Assembly (NCBI GenBank): GCA_030348385.1
Contig: JAUCFP010000006.1
Coordinates: forward strand, 3,371,001 to 3,435,000
Direction: 5' to 3'
Source: Cytobacillus sp. NJ13
GTDB taxonomy: Bacteria > Bacillota > Bacilli > Bacillales > Cytobacillaceae
Length of the DNA stretch: 64,000 nucleotides
Position 1 is the first letter of the stretch; each line of letters opens with the position of its first letter. The position numbers were made by a program, and so were the translations under genes. Positions 45,839 through 56,078 of this stretch are shown one piece after another. The notes beneath the pieces are model-generated. The model did not search any database, was not told the DNA's origin, and was given only the letters and a program-made list of their open reading frames with translations.

Positions 45839-46372
45839 TTACAGTTTTTCAATCTGTGAAAAATCAAGTTCAACCGGAGTGTCACGGCCAAACATGTTAA
45901 CCAGCACTTTAATCTTCGCCTTATCTTTATCAATATCTTCAATGGTGCCTGTGAAGTTCGCAAACGGACCTTCTTTCACCTGAACTGTTTCACCGATCTC
46001 AAAGTCGATATCAAAGCGGGCTTCTTCAACACCCATGTGCTTAAGGATGTTCGTAACTTCTTCCGGCAATAGCGGAGTCGGCTTTGAGCCAGAACCTGCT
46101 GAACCTACGAATCCAGTTACACCCGGAGTATTTCTTACTACATACCAGGAATCATCCGTCATCACGATTTCTACTAGTACATAACCAGGGAAGACTTTTC
46201 GCTTCACTACTTTTTTCTTGCCGTTTTTCAATTCTGTTTCTTCTTCTTCCGGAACTACCACGCGGAAGATCTTATCTTGCATTCCCATCGATTCAACACG
46301 TTTCTCCAGATTGGCTTTGACTTTATTTTCATAGCCGGAGTACGTATGAACAACATACCAATTCTTTTCCAT
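45839..46372 (-). CDS. nusG: Transcription elongation factor NusG
   Basis: The 177-residue protein has an NGN domain (KNWYVVHTYSGYENKVKANLEKR, FPGYVLVEIVMTDDSWYVVRNTPGVTGFVG) and a C-terminal KOW domain (VKEGPFANFTGTIEDID). NusG binds RNA polymerase; in Bacillus it promotes sequence-specific pausing and Rho-linked termination. It is preceded by a promoter and, between promoter and start, by an intrinsic terminator. Confidence 0.98.
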   Translation of the reverse strand: MEKNWYVVHTYSGYENKVKANLEKRVESMGMQDKIFRVVVPEEEETELKNGKKKVVKRKVFPGYVLVEIVMTDDSWYVVRNTPGVTGFVGSAGSGSKPTPLLPEEVTNILKHMGVEEARFDIDFEIGETVQVKEGPFANFTGTIEDIDKDKAKIKVLVNMFGRDTPVELDFSQIEKL

Positions 46373-46434
46373 TTATGAGGACTTGTTCGTCCTTCCCTCC
46401 CTGTATTCAACAATTTATTATTTTTGACCAAATT

Positions 46435-46455
46435 AAAAAACCCGTTTCCGGGCTT
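46435..46455 (-). terminator. Terminator in secE-nusG gap
   Basis: AAGCCCG / CGGGTT with a GAAA loop is followed by six T. It lies downstream of the promoter at 46482-46512, so it affects both secE read-through and transcripts starting at that promoter. Confidence 0.85.
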
Positions 46456-46481
46456 TGCAAATGTTTCCTGTGTTATTCTCC

Positions 46482-46512
46482 ATTATACCATGGAAACTCA
46501 GGGGTTATTCAA
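46482..46512 (-). promoter_or_regulatory. Extended -10 promoter of nusG
   Basis: TTGAAT (46507-46512), 19 bases, TGG TATAAT (46482-46487). Strong extended -10 at the end of secE. The predicted start near 46475 is about 20 bases before the terminator hairpin. Confidence 0.72.
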
Positions 46513-46687
46513 GAATTAAACGAATCAATTCAGAAATTCCCAGGTCAATCACTGCAAAAAACAGAGCGAAGAACGTAACTGTAGCAAGAACGGTAACAGT
46601 ATAGTTTGTCAGCTCTTTGCGTTTAGGCCAGCTGACCTTTTTCATTTCCCGGCCAACTTCACGGAAAAAATTCACGATGCGCTGCAT
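46505..46687 (-). CDS. secE: Preprotein translocase subunit SecE
   Basis: The 60-residue single-span subunit has an amphipathic helix (FFREVGREMKKVSWPKRKEL) followed by a membrane segment (about 29-52). It clamps SecY in the Sec channel. The ATG at 46687 gives the family length and has a GGGGG tract at suitable distance; an upstream TTG would extend it by seven residues. Confidence 0.96.
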   Translation of the reverse strand: MQRIVNFFREVGREMKKVSWPKRKELTNYTVTVLATVTFFALFFAVIDLGISELIRLILE

Positions 46688-46823
46688 TTCGTAACCCCCA
46701 ACTTTCAAGAGATATATCCTTTAACAAGAAGCGAAAGCGGCTTCAAAATCAGACTAATCTTCCTGTCTGCATAAAGCGCTCAGGCTCCGGACTATTAAAA
46801 GAGCAAACTTCTTATCTATATAA

Positions 46824-46967
46824 TCACTTTGTTTCTTTATGGATCGTATGAGCACTGCATGTGCTGCAGAACTTCTTCAGTTCCAGCCTTGCAGAATCAT
46901 TTTTGCCTGCAGTGGAATAATTTCTGGAACCACATACAGAGCAAGCCAAAATTACCTTTTTAGTCAT
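46824..46967 (-). CDS. rpmG: 50S ribosomal protein L33, zinc-binding type
   Basis: A 47-residue gene: N-terminal [17 protein letters not shown], then ELKKFCSTC, and the C-terminus HTIHKETK. Two CxxC pairs mark the zinc-binding (C+) type. The ATG is preceded by TAGGTGG. It lies between sigH and secE. The position matches rpmGB of B. subtilis; zinc-replete cells use this form. Confidence 0.96.
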   Translation of the reverse strand: MTKKVILACSVCGSRNYSTAGKNDSARLELKKFCSTCSAHTIHKETK

Positions 46968-47001
46968 ATTTCCACCTACTAAGTCACATTACGCCCTTAA
47001 A

Positions 47002-47030
47002 ACTTTAACACGCACCCCAAAACATGTCAA
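47002..47030 (-). promoter_or_regulatory. Sigma-A promoter of rpmG-secE
   Basis: TTGACA (47025-47030), 17 bases, TAAAGT (47002-47007), in the gap after sigH. Confidence 0.75.
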
Positions 47031-47066
47031 TAACTGCAAAAAAAGCAAGGTGTTGGGAAATTCTGT

Positions 47067-47723
47067 CTACAGGGAAAATTCACGCACTTCCAAATATCTT
47101 TCCAGCTTTCTTTTCACCCGCTGCAAGGCATTGTCAATCGATTTAACATGGCGGTTCAGTTCTTCGGAAATTTCCTGATAGGACTGCCCATCCAAATAAA
47201 GGGCAAGCACTTTTCGTTCAAGGTCACTCAGAAGCTCGGACATTTTCACTTCAATGTGATCAAATTCTTCCTGGTTGATAATCAGCTCTTCAGGGTCCAT
47301 AACCTTCGCCCCAGAGATTACGTCCATAAGCGTCCTGTCCGATTCCTCATCATAAATGGGCTTGTCCAAAGACACATAAGAGTTCAGCGGAATATGCTTT
47401 TGGCGGGTCGCTGTCTTGATGGCGGTTATGATTTGCCTTGTGATGCACAGCTCGGCAAACGCTTTAAATGAGGACAGCTTGTCCTCTTTAAAATCGCGGA
47501 TCGCCTTGTACAAGCCGATCATTCCCTCTTGTACAATATCTTCTTTATCTGCGCCAATCAAAAAATAGGATCTTGCTTTTGCCCGGACAAAATTGCGGTA
47601 CTTATGAATCAAATAGTCCAGCGCCTCACTCTCGCCCTTATGCACGAGCTCAACTATTTCTTCGTCCTCAAGCTGGATAAAGTCTATAAGATTTTCGTCG
47701 ATTGTCTTGAAGTCAGCACTCAC
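47067..47723 (-). CDS. sigH: RNA polymerase sigma-H factor
   Basis: The 218-residue sigma-70-family factor of the sporulation/competence transition state has region 2 (LIHKYRNFVRAKARSYFLIGAD, EDIVQEGMIGLYKAI) and region 4 (ERKVLALYLDGQSYQEIS). The start is GTG at 47723 with a G-rich tract upstream; the longer frame would run through the promoter. The N-terminus (about 20 residues) diverges from B. subtilis, while the rest is very similar. Confidence 0.96.
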   Translation of the reverse strand: MSADFKTIDENLIDFIQLEDEEIVELVHKGESEALDYLIHKYRNFVRAKARSYFLIGADKEDIVQEGMIGLYKAIRDFKEDKLSSFKAFAELCITRQIITAIKTATRQKHIPLNSYVSLDKPIYDEESDRTLMDVISGAKVMDPEELIINQEEFDHIEVKMSELLSDLERKVLALYLDGQSYQEISEELNRHVKSIDNALQRVKRKLERYLEVREFSL

Positions 47724-47759
47724 TAGGATCCCCCCGACCGTACAAGCATGGTTAGAAAC

Positions 47760-47789
47760 ATTATACAGCACGGTTTTTTCAAGCGTCAA
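47760..47789 (-). promoter_or_regulatory. Sigma-A promoter of sigH
   Basis: TTGACG (47784-47789), 18 bases, TATAAT (47760-47765), immediately after the rae1 stop codon. B. subtilis sigH also has a sigma-A promoter, repressed by AbrB. Confidence 0.83.
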
Positions 47790-47793
47790 CCGC

Positions 47794-48303
47794 TCATTGG
47801 CCTCCTCTGCGCCATTTTTCAAAAATTTCTGCCACTTCATCACTTAGAGGTATCTTGGATACAGGCTTTTTCTGCTGAATTTTTTTTACTTTTTTTTCGA
47901 TGCTGCTTTCAATCAAATTCATTTCATTAAGCAGCTCCCTGGCTGATTTTCTTAGGGCTCCCTGGCCAAATATGACCCATTGCTCTGTAAAATCGGAGGT
48001 TGCCACATGAATTTGGGTTTTAATATTGCTGAGATCGATAGCCAATTTTTCAATGCGTTCATCGGCCGTTTCATTATTTCTTGTAAAAATAACTTCGATC
48101 TTTGAATCCTTAAACTTTTTTTCCGTGCCCTTTACATAATGGGCATCAAACACGACAATCACTCTGTACCCGGAATATCCCTGGTACTCGGCCATTTTTT
48201 CAATCAGGCGGTCTCTGGCTGACGATAAATCCTTGTTTTTGAGCTCCCTGAGTTCTGGCCAAGCACCAATTATGTTGTATCCGTCAACAAGAAGGATGTC
48301 CAT
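47794..48303 (-). CDS. rae1: Ribosome-associated endoribonuclease Rae1 (YacP, NYN domain)
   Basis: The 169-residue PIN-like NYN-domain protein has DILLVDGYNIIGAWPEL (first acidic ligand), VIVVFDAHYVKG, NNETADERIEKL and IHVATSDFTEQ (acidic cluster). B. subtilis Rae1 cleaves mRNA inside the ribosomal A site. It is 2 bases after rlmB in the cysE-cysS-mrnC-rlmB-rae1 operon. Confidence 0.93.
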   Translation of the reverse strand: MDILLVDGYNIIGAWPELRELKNKDLSSARDRLIEKMAEYQGYSGYRVIVVFDAHYVKGTEKKFKDSKIEVIFTRNNETADERIEKLAIDLSNIKTQIHVATSDFTEQWVIFGQGALRKSARELLNEMNLIESSIEKKVKKIQQKKPVSKIPLSDEVAEIFEKWRRGGQ

Positions 48304-48305
48304 TT

Positions 48306-49049
48306 CTATCCCTCAAGCGGGTGCCGTTTCCGATAAACCTCATACATAAGCAGCGAAGCAGCCACTGATGCGTTAAGGGAAGTAACGTGTCCAGCCATCG
48401 GCAGGTTAATGAGGAAATCACATTTATCGCGAATCAGGCGGCCCATCCCTTTACCTTCACTTCCAATTACAAGACCTATAGGCATCGTTCCATCCATCTG
48501 GCGGTAGTCTTGTTTCCCCTTTGCATCTGTACCGGCGATCCAGACGCCTCTTTCTTTTAATTCATCAATCGTTCTGGCCATATTGGTAACACGGACAACC
48601 GGGATATACTCGATTGCTCCTGTTGATGCTTTAGCTACTGTTGCCGTCAGCCCGACAGCTCTCCTTTTCGGAATAATAATCCCGTGTGCCCCGACTGCAT
48701 CAGCCGTTCTCATGATGGACCCCAGATTATGCGGATCTTCAATTTCATCCAGAAGCAAGAAAAATGCGGCTTCATTTTTCTTTTCTGCGGCAGCAAACAA
48801 ATCATCGATTTCTGCGTATTGATAGGCAGCAACCTGCGCGATGACACCCTGATGATTCCCCTCTGCCATCCCATCTATTTTCTTCTTGGGAACGAACTGG
48901 ACCAGTACCCCGGCTGACTTCGCCAAACCGATTACCTGCTGCATCTGCCCGCTTTGCGAACCTTCTGCAATAAAAATCTTATTAATATCCCTCTCTGACT
49001 TTAATGCTTCAATAACGGGATTCTTCCCGATGATAAAATCCTGGCTCAT
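48306..49049 (-). CDS. rlmB: 23S rRNA 2'-O-methyltransferase RlmB (SpoU/TrmH family)
   Basis: The 247-residue enzyme has an N-terminal substrate-binding domain ([13 protein letters not shown]) and a C-terminal SPOUT knot with motifs [27 protein letters not shown] and [13 protein letters not shown]. It methylates the G2251-equivalent of 23S rRNA. It overlaps mrnC by 4 bases (ATGA). Confidence 0.95.
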   Translation of the reverse strand: MSQDFIIGKNPVIEALKSERDINKIFIAEGSQSGQMQQVIGLAKSAGVLVQFVPKKKIDGMAEGNHQGVIAQVAAYQYAEIDDLFAAAEKKNEAAFFLLLDEIEDPHNLGSIMRTADAVGAHGIIIPKRRAVGLTATVAKASTGAIEYIPVVRVTNMARTIDELKERGVWIAGTDAKGKQDYRQMDGTMPIGLVIGSEGKGMGRLIRDKCDFLINLPMAGHVTSLNASVAASLLMYEVYRKRHPLEG

Positions 49050-49471
49050 TTTGCCGCTCCTCCTTTCCTTTTCTCAACTAAATGTATGGATTCCAGAATC
49101 AGTTCTTCCATCCGCTCCTGTCTCTTCGACAAAAACAGATAGCCGATCAGAGATTCAAAAGCTGTGCTGTATCTGTATGTTTGGACATCTGTATTTTTCG
49201 GAACCGAACCGGACTTTGCATTTCGCCCCCTGCGGACTACTGCTAATTCTTCCTCCGTCAGCCGTTCAGAGTCAATTAATTCATGAATGATTATGGACTG
49301 GGCTTTTGCAGAAACATACCGGGTTGCCTCCTTATGGAGAAAATGGGGCCGAACCCGTCCATTTTGAAGGAGATGGTGGCGTATATAGGTTTCAAATACC
49401 GCATCCCCCATATACGCCAGGGCAAGACTATTCAATTGTTTTTCATCTATTTTGTTTTCATAGTGAAGCAT
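49046..49471 (-). CDS. mrnC: Mini-ribonuclease III
   Basis: The 141-residue RNase III catalytic domain lacks the double-stranded-RNA-binding domain. It has [12 protein letters not shown] (active-site Asp) and [11 protein letters not shown] (Glu). It matures 23S rRNA ends, together with L3 in B. subtilis. It is 3 bases after cysS. Confidence 0.96.
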   Translation of the reverse strand: MLHYENKIDEKQLNSLALAYMGDAVFETYIRHHLLQNGRVRPHFLHKEATRYVSAKAQSIIIHELIDSERLTEEELAVVRRGRNAKSGSVPKNTDVQTYRYSTAFESLIGYLFLSKRQERMEELILESIHLVEKRKGGAAK

Positions 49472-49474
49472 TGC

Positions 49475-50878
49475 TTAGCCTCTTTTCCATCTGATTCCCT
49501 GCGCTGTATCTTCAAGGATAATATTCTGTTCTTTCAGCTGATCTCGAATTTTGTCTGCCAGTTCGAAATTGCGCTCTTTTCTGGCCTGCTGTCTCTGTTC
49601 AATCAGCTGTTCGATTTCCTCGTCCAGAAGGTCAGCCTCTGCTTCTTCAAGAGAAAGGCCCAATACATCAAGCAGCGTTTCGAATTCTTTTGTGAAAGCA
49701 TCGATCACTTCAACAGCTGTGTTTTTCTCCATCAGATAATAATTTGCAAGCTTAGACAGTTCGAACAAAATAGATACGGCATTGGCTGTATTGAAATCAT
49801 CATCCATATCATGAATGAACTGTTCATGAAGAGCTGTTATTTTATCCAGCCATTCCTGATTATTATCAGTCAGGTTCACACTTGCTTCTTTGCGGTGCTG
49901 CAAATTGTGATAAGACGTTTTAATGCGCTCAAGCCCTGTACGGGTATTTTCCAGAAGCTCATCACTGTAGTTGATCGGATGTCTGTAATGTACGGACAGC
50001 ATGAAAAATCTTAGAACCTGCGGATCATGCTTTTGAATAATGTCATGAACCAGTACGAAATTCCCCAGTGATTTAGACATTTTTTCGTTATCGATATTAA
50101 TATAGCCATTGTGCATCCAATAGCGGGCAAAGGTTTCGCCTGTCAATGCTTCCGACTGGGCGATCTCATTTTCATGATGCGGGAAAGCCAGATCCTGTCC
50201 GCCGGCATGAATATCAATTGTGTCTCCGAGGAATTTCTTTGCCATAGCCGAGCATTCAATATGCCACCCCGGCCTTCCTTGCCCCCAAGGGCTCACCCAC
50301 GCGATTTCCCCTTCCTTCGCTGCTTTCCAAAGAACAAAGTCGAGAGAATCCTGTTTCTTTTCGCCGACGGCAATGCGGGCACCGACCCGCAGCTCATCAA
50401 TGGACTGATGGGACAGTTTTCCGTACTCATCGAACTTACGGGTATGGTAATAAACATCCCCTTCTGATTCATACGCGAAGCCTTTATCAATCAATACCTG
50501 GATAAACTCAATAATGATATCAATGCTCTCTGTCACTCTCGGGTGGACATCAGCCTTTCTGCAGCCCAGTGCAGAAACGTCTTCGAAGTAGGCATTAATG
50601 AATCGTTCCGCGACGCTTGGAACATCCGTTCCCAGTTCATTGGCTACGCGGATCAGTTTATCATCCACATCAGTAAAATTGGAGACATACTGAACATCAT
50701 AGCCGCGGAATTCAAGATATCTGCGCACTGTATCAAATACAATCGGCGGGCGCGCATTCCCTATATGGATATAATTATAAACGGTCGGCCCGCACACATA
50801 CATTTTCACTTTTCCCTCTTCTATGGGAATAAAATCTTCTTTTTGACGAGTAAGTGTATTATAGATTTGAATGGCCAT
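49475..50878 (-). CDS. cysS: Cysteinyl-tRNA synthetase
   Basis: The 467-residue class I synthetase has the HIGH-type motif HIGNARPP (about 37), the KMSKS motif KMSKSLGN (about 268) and zinc ligands CGPTVYN (Cys29), CSAMA and H. It overlaps cysE by 20 bases. Both are controlled by the tRNA-Cys T-box. Confidence 0.98.
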   Translation of the reverse strand: MAIQIYNTLTRQKEDFIPIEEGKVKMYVCGPTVYNYIHIGNARPPIVFDTVRRYLEFRGYDVQYVSNFTDVDDKLIRVANELGTDVPSVAERFINAYFEDVSALGCRKADVHPRVTESIDIIIEFIQVLIDKGFAYESEGDVYYHTRKFDEYGKLSHQSIDELRVGARIAVGEKKQDSLDFVLWKAAKEGEIAWVSPWGQGRPGWHIECSAMAKKFLGDTIDIHAGGQDLAFPHHENEIAQSEALTGETFARYWMHNGYINIDNEKMSKSLGNFVLVHDIIQKHDPQVLRFFMLSVHYRHPINYSDELLENTRTGLERIKTSYHNLQHRKEASVNLTDNNQEWLDKITALHEQFIHDMDDDFNTANAVSILFELSKLANYYLMEKNTAVEVIDAFTKEFETLLDVLGLSLEEAEADLLDEEIEQLIEQRQQARKERNFELADKIRDQLKEQNIILEDTAQGIRWKRG

Positions 50879-51527
50879 GAATCTGGCTCCTTTCTTTCCT
50901 CAGCGTTTCGACTTCGCCTTTTAATTCCTGCAGCTCCTTCTCCAGTTCCTTAAACCGGTCTGCAATTGGATCGGGAAGATCACAATGATTTAAATCCTTG
51001 TTAATTTTTACACCATCCCGGACTTTCACTCTTCCAGGAATCCCGACTACTGTTGAGTTCGGCGGAACCTCATGAAGAACAACAGAGCCTGCACCTATCT
51101 TAGAATTCTCCCCAATTGTAATGGATCCCAAAACCTTCGCACCTGTCGCGATCAGCGCGTTGTCCTTAATAGTAGGATGCCGCTTGCCTTTTTCCTTCCC
51201 GGTTCCCCCAAGTGTCACACCCTGGAAAACAGTTACGTTATCGCCGATTTCACAAGTTTCCCCGATGACAACCCCCATGCCATGGTCGATAAAAAAGCGT
51301 CTGCCGATCTTTGCTCCCGGGTGAATTTCAATTCCTGTGAAAAAGCGGCTGACCTGGGAAACAACTCTTGCAAGAAAATAAAACTTCCGCTTAAAAAGTG
51401 CGTGGGCCATGCGGTGCGACCAGACAGCATGCAATCCAGAGTACGTTAATACTACTTCAAAATAACTTCTTGCTGCCGGATCCTGTTCAAATACCACTTC
51501 GATATCTTCCTTCATTCTTGCAAACAT
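50859..51527 (-). CDS. cysE: Serine O-acetyltransferase
   Basis: The 222-residue enzyme makes O-acetylserine for cysteine synthesis. The N-terminal helical domain is followed by the hexapeptide left-handed beta-helix ([58 protein letters not shown]). A predicted coiled C-terminus ([18 protein letters not shown]) extends past the core. Preceded by the T-box. Confidence 0.97.
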   Translation of the reverse strand: MFARMKEDIEVVFEQDPAARSYFEVVLTYSGLHAVWSHRMAHALFKRKFYFLARVVSQVSRFFTGIEIHPGAKIGRRFFIDHGMGVVIGETCEIGDNVTVFQGVTLGGTGKEKGKRHPTIKDNALIATGAKVLGSITIGENSKIGAGSVVLHEVPPNSTVVGIPGRVKVRDGVKINKDLNHCDLPDPIADRFKELEKELQELKGEVETLRKERSQIHGHSNL

Positions 51528-51629
51528 TGTTCATTTCCCCTCCTGACATAGGTCACGATCTCTATTTTTATTTTTCTAAGCTTTTCCCCAATAATATTTC
51601 TCTGTTCATAGAAACAGATTTTTAAATAT

Positions 51630-51666
51630 AAAAAAGCGCCTCTGCCACAATCGGACAGAGACGCTT
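51630..51666 (-). terminator. T-box terminator
   Basis: The stem AGCGTCTCTGTC / GGCAGAGGCGCT is followed by a T run. It is mutually exclusive with the antiterminator that uses the T-box sequence. Confidence 0.9.
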
Positions 51667-51669
51667 TAT

Positions 51670-51870
51670 GCGCGGTTCCACTCTGTTTAGGCTTCAGAAG
51701 CCTCAACTTTAACTTGGTAACGGATAAGTTCCGCTCAAATCTACTAGGAAGCAGGGGGCATCCGTTCAAATTGAGGCTCTGAGGCGCACTTCAGAAAAAG
51801 GAGAGGCTTAAACCACTTTCAGCCGGTGATGGTTCTCTCTAAAAAGCATCTTTTTTCTTACTTTTCCTCT
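51670..51870 (-). ncRNA. T-box riboswitch for tRNA-Cys (cysE-cysS leader)
   Basis: The T-box core AGTGGAACCGCG is on the coding strand at 51671-51682. Upstream lies a stem I region with GAGAGAACCATC and CACCGGCTGAAAGTGG, and a candidate specifier codon TGC (Cys) at 51786-51788 in AAGTGCGCC. A terminator follows. Uncharged tRNA-Cys should promote read-through to cysE-cysS, as in B. subtilis. Confidence 0.92.
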
Positions 51871-51904
51871 TCAACACTTTTCGATATAGAATAATTTACT
51901 TAAT

Positions 51905-51933
51905 ACTATATTACATTTTCTCCAAGATGTTAA
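51905..51933 (-). promoter_or_regulatory. Candidate promoter of the T-box transcript
   Basis: TTAACA (51928-51933), 17 bases, TATAGT (51905-51910). The -35 overlaps the gltX stop codon. Confidence 0.62.
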
Positions 51934-53387
51934 CCAATAATGCTCATTAATCGAGTTTTTACTTTTTCTTTTCCTAAAAGCTCGATGGCCTGCGGCAGAT
52001 CCGGCCCATGGGTTTGGCCAGTAGTAGCTGAACGGATTGGCATGAACAGTTTCTTGCCCTTGTGGCCTGTTGATTTTTGCACAGCCTTCATGGCCGCTTT
52101 AATTTCATCCGCTTTGAACTCTGCCATATTGTCAATTTCCTGCAGGAAAGCAGACAGCACTTCAGGAACCTGCTCTTCAGCCAGAACTTCCTTCGCTTCT
52201 TCATCAACTGTCATTTCTTCTGTAAAGAACAGTTCTGAAAGCTCTGCAATTTGAGCGCCAAAGCTCATTTTTTCCTGATAAAGAGTGATCAGGCTTCTAA
52301 CCCACTCTTCATTTTCCTGCTGCCAGCTTTCACCGATCTTTCCTGCCTTCACCAGGTGAGGGGCAGAAATGGACACTAACCGATCCTGATCAAGCTTTTT
52401 CATGTACTGGTTATTCATCCATTCAAGCTTCTGCTTATCGAAAAGGGCAGGAGATTTTGATAATCTGCTTTCATCAAAAATATCAATGAATTCTTCTTTG
52501 GAGAAGATTTCTTCCTCGCCTGCAGGAGACCAGCCAAGCAAAGCAATAAAGTTAAAGAGCGCTTCCGGCAAGTAGCCGAGCTCTTCATACTGTTCAATGA
52601 ACTGGATAATCGTCTCGTCACGCTTGCTCAGTTTTTTGCGGCTTTCATTGACAATCAGCGTCATATGGCCAAACGTCGGAATGTCCCAGCCTAAAGCTTC
52701 GTATATCATCTGCTGCTTAGGCGTATTGGAGATATGGTCATCCCCGCGCAGGACATGAGAAATTTTCATAAGGTGGTCATCCACTGCTACCGCAAAGTTA
52801 TAAGTAGGAGTGCCATCCTTTTTGACAATGACAAAATCGCCAAAGCCATCAGATTCGAAAGACACTTCGCCTTTTACCATGTCATTGAATGTCAATTCCC
52901 TGCCTTTTGGCACTAAGAAGCGGATGCTCGGCTTTCTGCCTTCTGCTTCCAGTGCAGCTCTTTCATCCTCTGTCAGATGACGGCATTTTCCTGAGTAAGC
53001 AGGAGTATCGCCTTTTGCAGATTGAGCTTCACGCTCTGCTTCCAGCTCCTCTTCCGTACAATAGCATTTATAGGCATGCCCTTTGTCGAGCAATTCCTTG
53101 TAGTATGTTTCATAGATATGATTTCTTTCAGATTGGCGGTATGGGCCAAATTCGCCTTCCTGGTCGATGCTTTCGTCCCAATCCATGCCAAGCCACTTTA
53201 AATAGTGAAGCTGGCTTTCTTCGCCGCCTTCAATATTCCGTTTCTTATCTGTATCCTCAATGCGGATGATGAATTTGCCGCCTTTGCTTCTTGCAAACAA
53301 ATAGTTAAAAAGCGCCGTTCTCGCATTTCCGATATGCAAATGCCCAGTCGGACTCGGAGCGTAGCGCACGCGGATTTCATTTGACAT
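51930..53387 (-). CDS. gltX: Glutamyl-tRNA synthetase
   Basis: The 485-residue class I synthetase has the HIGH motif [16 protein letters not shown] (about 13-28), zinc ligands CYCTEEELE and C..H, and the KLSKRD motif (about 254). Bacillus uses one non-discriminating enzyme that also charges tRNA-Gln. ATG at 53387 with AAGGAGGCAG upstream; a 20-residue longer frame lacks a ribosome binding site. Confidence 0.98.
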   Translation of the reverse strand: MSNEIRVRYAPSPTGHLHIGNARTALFNYLFARSKGGKFIIRIEDTDKKRNIEGGEESQLHYLKWLGMDWDESIDQEGEFGPYRQSERNHIYETYYKELLDKGHAYKCYCTEEELEAEREAQSAKGDTPAYSGKCRHLTEDERAALEAEGRKPSIRFLVPKGRELTFNDMVKGEVSFESDGFGDFVIVKKDGTPTYNFAVAVDDHLMKISHVLRGDDHISNTPKQQMIYEALGWDIPTFGHMTLIVNESRKKLSKRDETIIQFIEQYEELGYLPEALFNFIALLGWSPAGEEEIFSKEEFIDIFDESRLSKSPALFDKQKLEWMNNQYMKKLDQDRLVSISAPHLVKAGKIGESWQQENEEWVRSLITLYQEKMSFGAQIAELSELFFTEEMTVDEEAKEVLAEEQVPEVLSAFLQEIDNMAEFKADEIKAAMKAVQKSTGHKGKKLFMPIRSATTGQTHGPDLPQAIELLGKEKVKTRLMSIIG

Positions 53388-53490
53388 ACTAACTGCCTCC
53401 TTAAAATCTAAATCTATTGAGTTTTTCGTCTCACCAGCAGACTGCATAAGCTATATTTTAACACTCAGGTTTTTCTTCTGAAAGGTAATT

Positions 53491-53976
53491 TTAACGGTTC
53501 TCTTTCTTTTTCAGCAAAACAGCGGCCTGGGAGGCGATTCCCTCTCCCCGTCCTGTAAAGCCAAGCTTTTCTGTAGTGGTTGCTTTCACATTAATATTTT
53601 CTTTTTCGGTTTCCAGAAGCTCTGCAATCCGCTCCTGCATTTTTCCGATATGAGGAGCCATCTTCGGCTTTTGGGCAATGATGGTACAGTCTGCATTGAC
53701 CAGCTCATACCCTTTTTCTTTTACGATTCCCCACACATGCGCAAGCAGCTTCGCCGAATCGGCATCCTTGAATTCAGGATCGGTATCAGGAAAATGCCGT
53801 CCAATGTCTCCTTCTCCAATTGCCCCAAGGCAGGCATCAGCCACCGTATGCAGCAGGACATCTGCATCTGAATGCCCCAGCAGCCCTTTCTCATATGGTA
53901 TTTCAATTCCTCCAATAATTAACGGGCGTCCTTCAGCAAACTGATGAACATCAAAACCCTGTCCAATCCGAAACAT
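53491..53976 (-). CDS. ispF: 2-C-methyl-D-erythritol 2,4-cyclodiphosphate synthase
   Basis: The 161-residue enzyme of the MEP isoprenoid pathway has metal ligands in GFDVHQF (Asp8, His10) and H43 in GHSDADVL, plus FPDTDPEFK and [16 protein letters not shown]. It lies 13 bases after ispD. Confidence 0.97.
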   Translation of the reverse strand: MFRIGQGFDVHQFAEGRPLIIGGIEIPYEKGLLGHSDADVLLHTVADACLGAIGEGDIGRHFPDTDPEFKDADSAKLLAHVWGIVKEKGYELVNADCTIIAQKPKMAPHIGKMQERIAELLETEKENINVKATTTEKLGFTGRGEGIASQAAVLLKKKENR

Positions 53977-53989
53977 TGTATAATCTCCT

Positions 53990-54676
53990 TTACATATTAC
54001 TTCTTTTCTTTATAATTGCTTCCGCAAAATAAATATCTTCTGGCGTAGTCAGCTTAATATTATCGTAACTTCCCTCAACAATCACCACTTCTTTGCCTAA
54101 CCGCTCAACGAGGCTGGCATCATCTGTTCCTAAAAAACCGTCTTCCTCGGCCTTGCGGTGTGCGTCAAGCAGGGAAGAAATACGAAAGGCCTGTGGAGTT
54201 TGAACAGCCCAGAGGCAGGAACGTTCAAGTGTTTCTGTAATCAAATTTCCGTCAGCTTTTTTTACGGTATCCTTCAGCGGCACTGCCAGAACAGCCGCTC
54301 CTTTTTCCTGGGCTGCTTTCACTAGCGGCTGCAGTAACTCCCGGGTAATAAAAGGGCGGGCAGCGTCATGAACCAGCACCACATCCTCACCTGAAGATGC
54401 TTTGGCCGCATTATAGACGCTATGCTGCCTTTCCTTCCCGCCTTCTGCCATAGCAGCCACTTTCGTAATATGATATTTTTTTAACAAAACACGTATTTCC
54501 TCCTCATCCTGAGGATTAATCGCCAGAAAAATGCCCGTGCACTCCGGGTCACTTTCAAAAACTCTTAAGGTATGTATAAACACAGGGACATTCCCGATTT
54601 CCAGGAGAAGCTTATTCTTTCCCGCTCCCATTCTTTTCCCCTGCCCGGCCGCCGGGAGAATCACTTGATAATTCAT
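53990..54676 (-). CDS. ispD: 2-C-methyl-D-erythritol 4-phosphate cytidylyltransferase
   Basis: The 228-residue CTP transferase of the MEP pathway has [15 protein letters not shown] (about 7-21), VHDAARPF and [12 protein letters not shown] at 54676 with GTAGGAG upstream. The frame upstream (20 residues) is not needed. Confidence 0.97.
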   Translation of the reverse strand: MNYQVILPAAGQGKRMGAGKNKLLLEIGNVPVFIHTLRVFESDPECTGIFLAINPQDEEEIRVLLKKYHITKVAAMAEGGKERQHSVYNAAKASSGEDVVLVHDAARPFITRELLQPLVKAAQEKGAAVLAVPLKDTVKKADGNLITETLERSCLWAVQTPQAFRISSLLDAHRKAEEDGFLGTDDASLVERLGKEVVIVEGSYDNIKLTTPEDIYFAEAIIKKRSNM

Positions 54677-54761
54677 GTTATGGCTCCTACCTTCCAAAAA
54701 AGCAGGAAAAAGGCAGGGAAAACAATCTCCCTGCACATTCTGTCCTACTTTCTATCATACA

Positions 54762-55850
54762 TTATAAAGCTTTTTCCAGAAGCTTAGGTTTTGCAAAAAT
54801 CATTCTTCCGGCTGAGGTCTGCAGAACACTTGTGACAAGAACATCAATATGTTTGCCAATATAATTTCTGCCTTCTTCCACCACGATCATCGTGCCGTCA
54901 TCCAGATAAGCAATCCCCTGATTCTGTTCCTTTCCGTCCTTAATAACCTGTACCTTCATTTCTTCACCTGGAAGCACAACCGGTTTAACGGCATTGGCCA
55001 GGTCATTAATATTAAGGACTGCCACTTTTTGCAGTTCACAAACCTTGTTTAAGTTAAAGTCATTGGTTACAACGACGCCATTCGTTAATTTAGCCAGCTT
55101 CACCAGCTTGCTGTCCACCTCTTGGATTTCTTCAAAATCGCCTTCATAGATTTCTACATTAATCGAGAGCTCTTTTTGAATCCGATTTAATATATCCAGT
55201 CCTCTTCTGCCGCGGTTGCGCTTTAATACATCTGATGAATCAGCAATATGCTGCAGTTCTTCCAGTACAAACTGCGGAATGACAATCGTGCCTTCCAAAA
55301 AGCCCGTCTGGCAAATATCAGCAATGCGTCCATCAATAATAACGCTTGTATCAAGGATCTTGAGTGATTTTTTAGGTGCAGCTTCAGGCTCAAGCTCTTC
55401 TTCACTGCTCTTCTTTTTCTTGCTTGAAAATAAACTTAAAAGTTCATCCCGCTTTTTAAAACCAACCTGAAATCCAAGATAGCCGAACAGCAGCGTCAGC
55501 ACCATCGGAGCTACGGTATTCAGAATCGGGACCTCAATCGCATTTAGTGCATATCCGATTAAAAAGGCAATGACTAATCCAAAAACCAGGCCGACACTTC
55601 CAAAAATAATATCTGTTATAGGTACTTTTACCAGTGATTCTTCTGCCCATCTCACGAAATTGACGACATGATCAACCGCCCAAAAAGTTAAAAGATAAAA
55701 AATAATAGCACCTAAAATGGCGGACACATATGGATTATTTAAAAGAGGAATGTCATCTAAACTGATTAATTTTAATAAGTCAGGAATCAAAAATATACCC
55801 AGCGTTACCCCGATAATAAGGAAGCATGCCTGTACAATACGTTTTAACAT
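54762..55850 (-). CDS. yacL: PIN/TRAM-domain membrane protein YacL
   Basis: The 362-residue protein has four N-terminal membrane segments (about 5-25, 40-62, 83-105, 112-130), a linker, a PIN-like nuclease domain starting [16 protein letters not shown] with acidic residues (D, E, D) through VTNDFNLNK, and a C-terminal TRAM domain ([18 protein letters not shown]). RNA binding and cleavage are suggested by the domains; the physiological role is not established. Confidence 0.92.
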   Translation of the reverse strand: MLKRIVQACFLIIGVTLGIFLIPDLLKLISLDDIPLLNNPYVSAILGAIIFYLLTFWAVDHVVNFVRWAEESLVKVPITDIIFGSVGLVFGLVIAFLIGYALNAIEVPILNTVAPMVLTLLFGYLGFQVGFKKRDELLSLFSSKKKKSSEEELEPEAAPKKSLKILDTSVIIDGRIADICQTGFLEGTIVIPQFVLEELQHIADSSDVLKRNRGRRGLDILNRIQKELSINVEIYEGDFEEIQEVDSKLVKLAKLTNGVVVTNDFNLNKVCELQKVAVLNINDLANAVKPVVLPGEEMKVQVIKDGKEQNQGIAYLDDGTMIVVEEGRNYIGKHIDVLVTSVLQTSAGRMIFAKPKLLEKAL

Positions 55851-55997
55851 TCCTTCACCTCCTTTTAATCATTATAAACAAATTCACAAAATTGAAACCC
55901 TGAATCCGGGGGATTTTCAATTTTATCCCTAATAATTATTTCACGATAGTAAAGTAACGCCTTTATACCTGCTTAATTTTTACTTTTACACACTTTA

Positions 55998-56027
55998 AGG
56001 GTAGCACCATTGGCAATAAACTGTCAA
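55998..56027 (-). promoter_or_regulatory. Candidate promoter of yacL
   Basis: TTGACA (56022-56027), 18 bases, TACCCT (55998-56003) preceded by TGC. The -35 is perfect and the -10 weak. Confidence 0.48.
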
Positions 56028-56078
56028 ATAATTAACTTATCATTTTAGCATAACCAATTACATAGTTCAATGGTCTCT

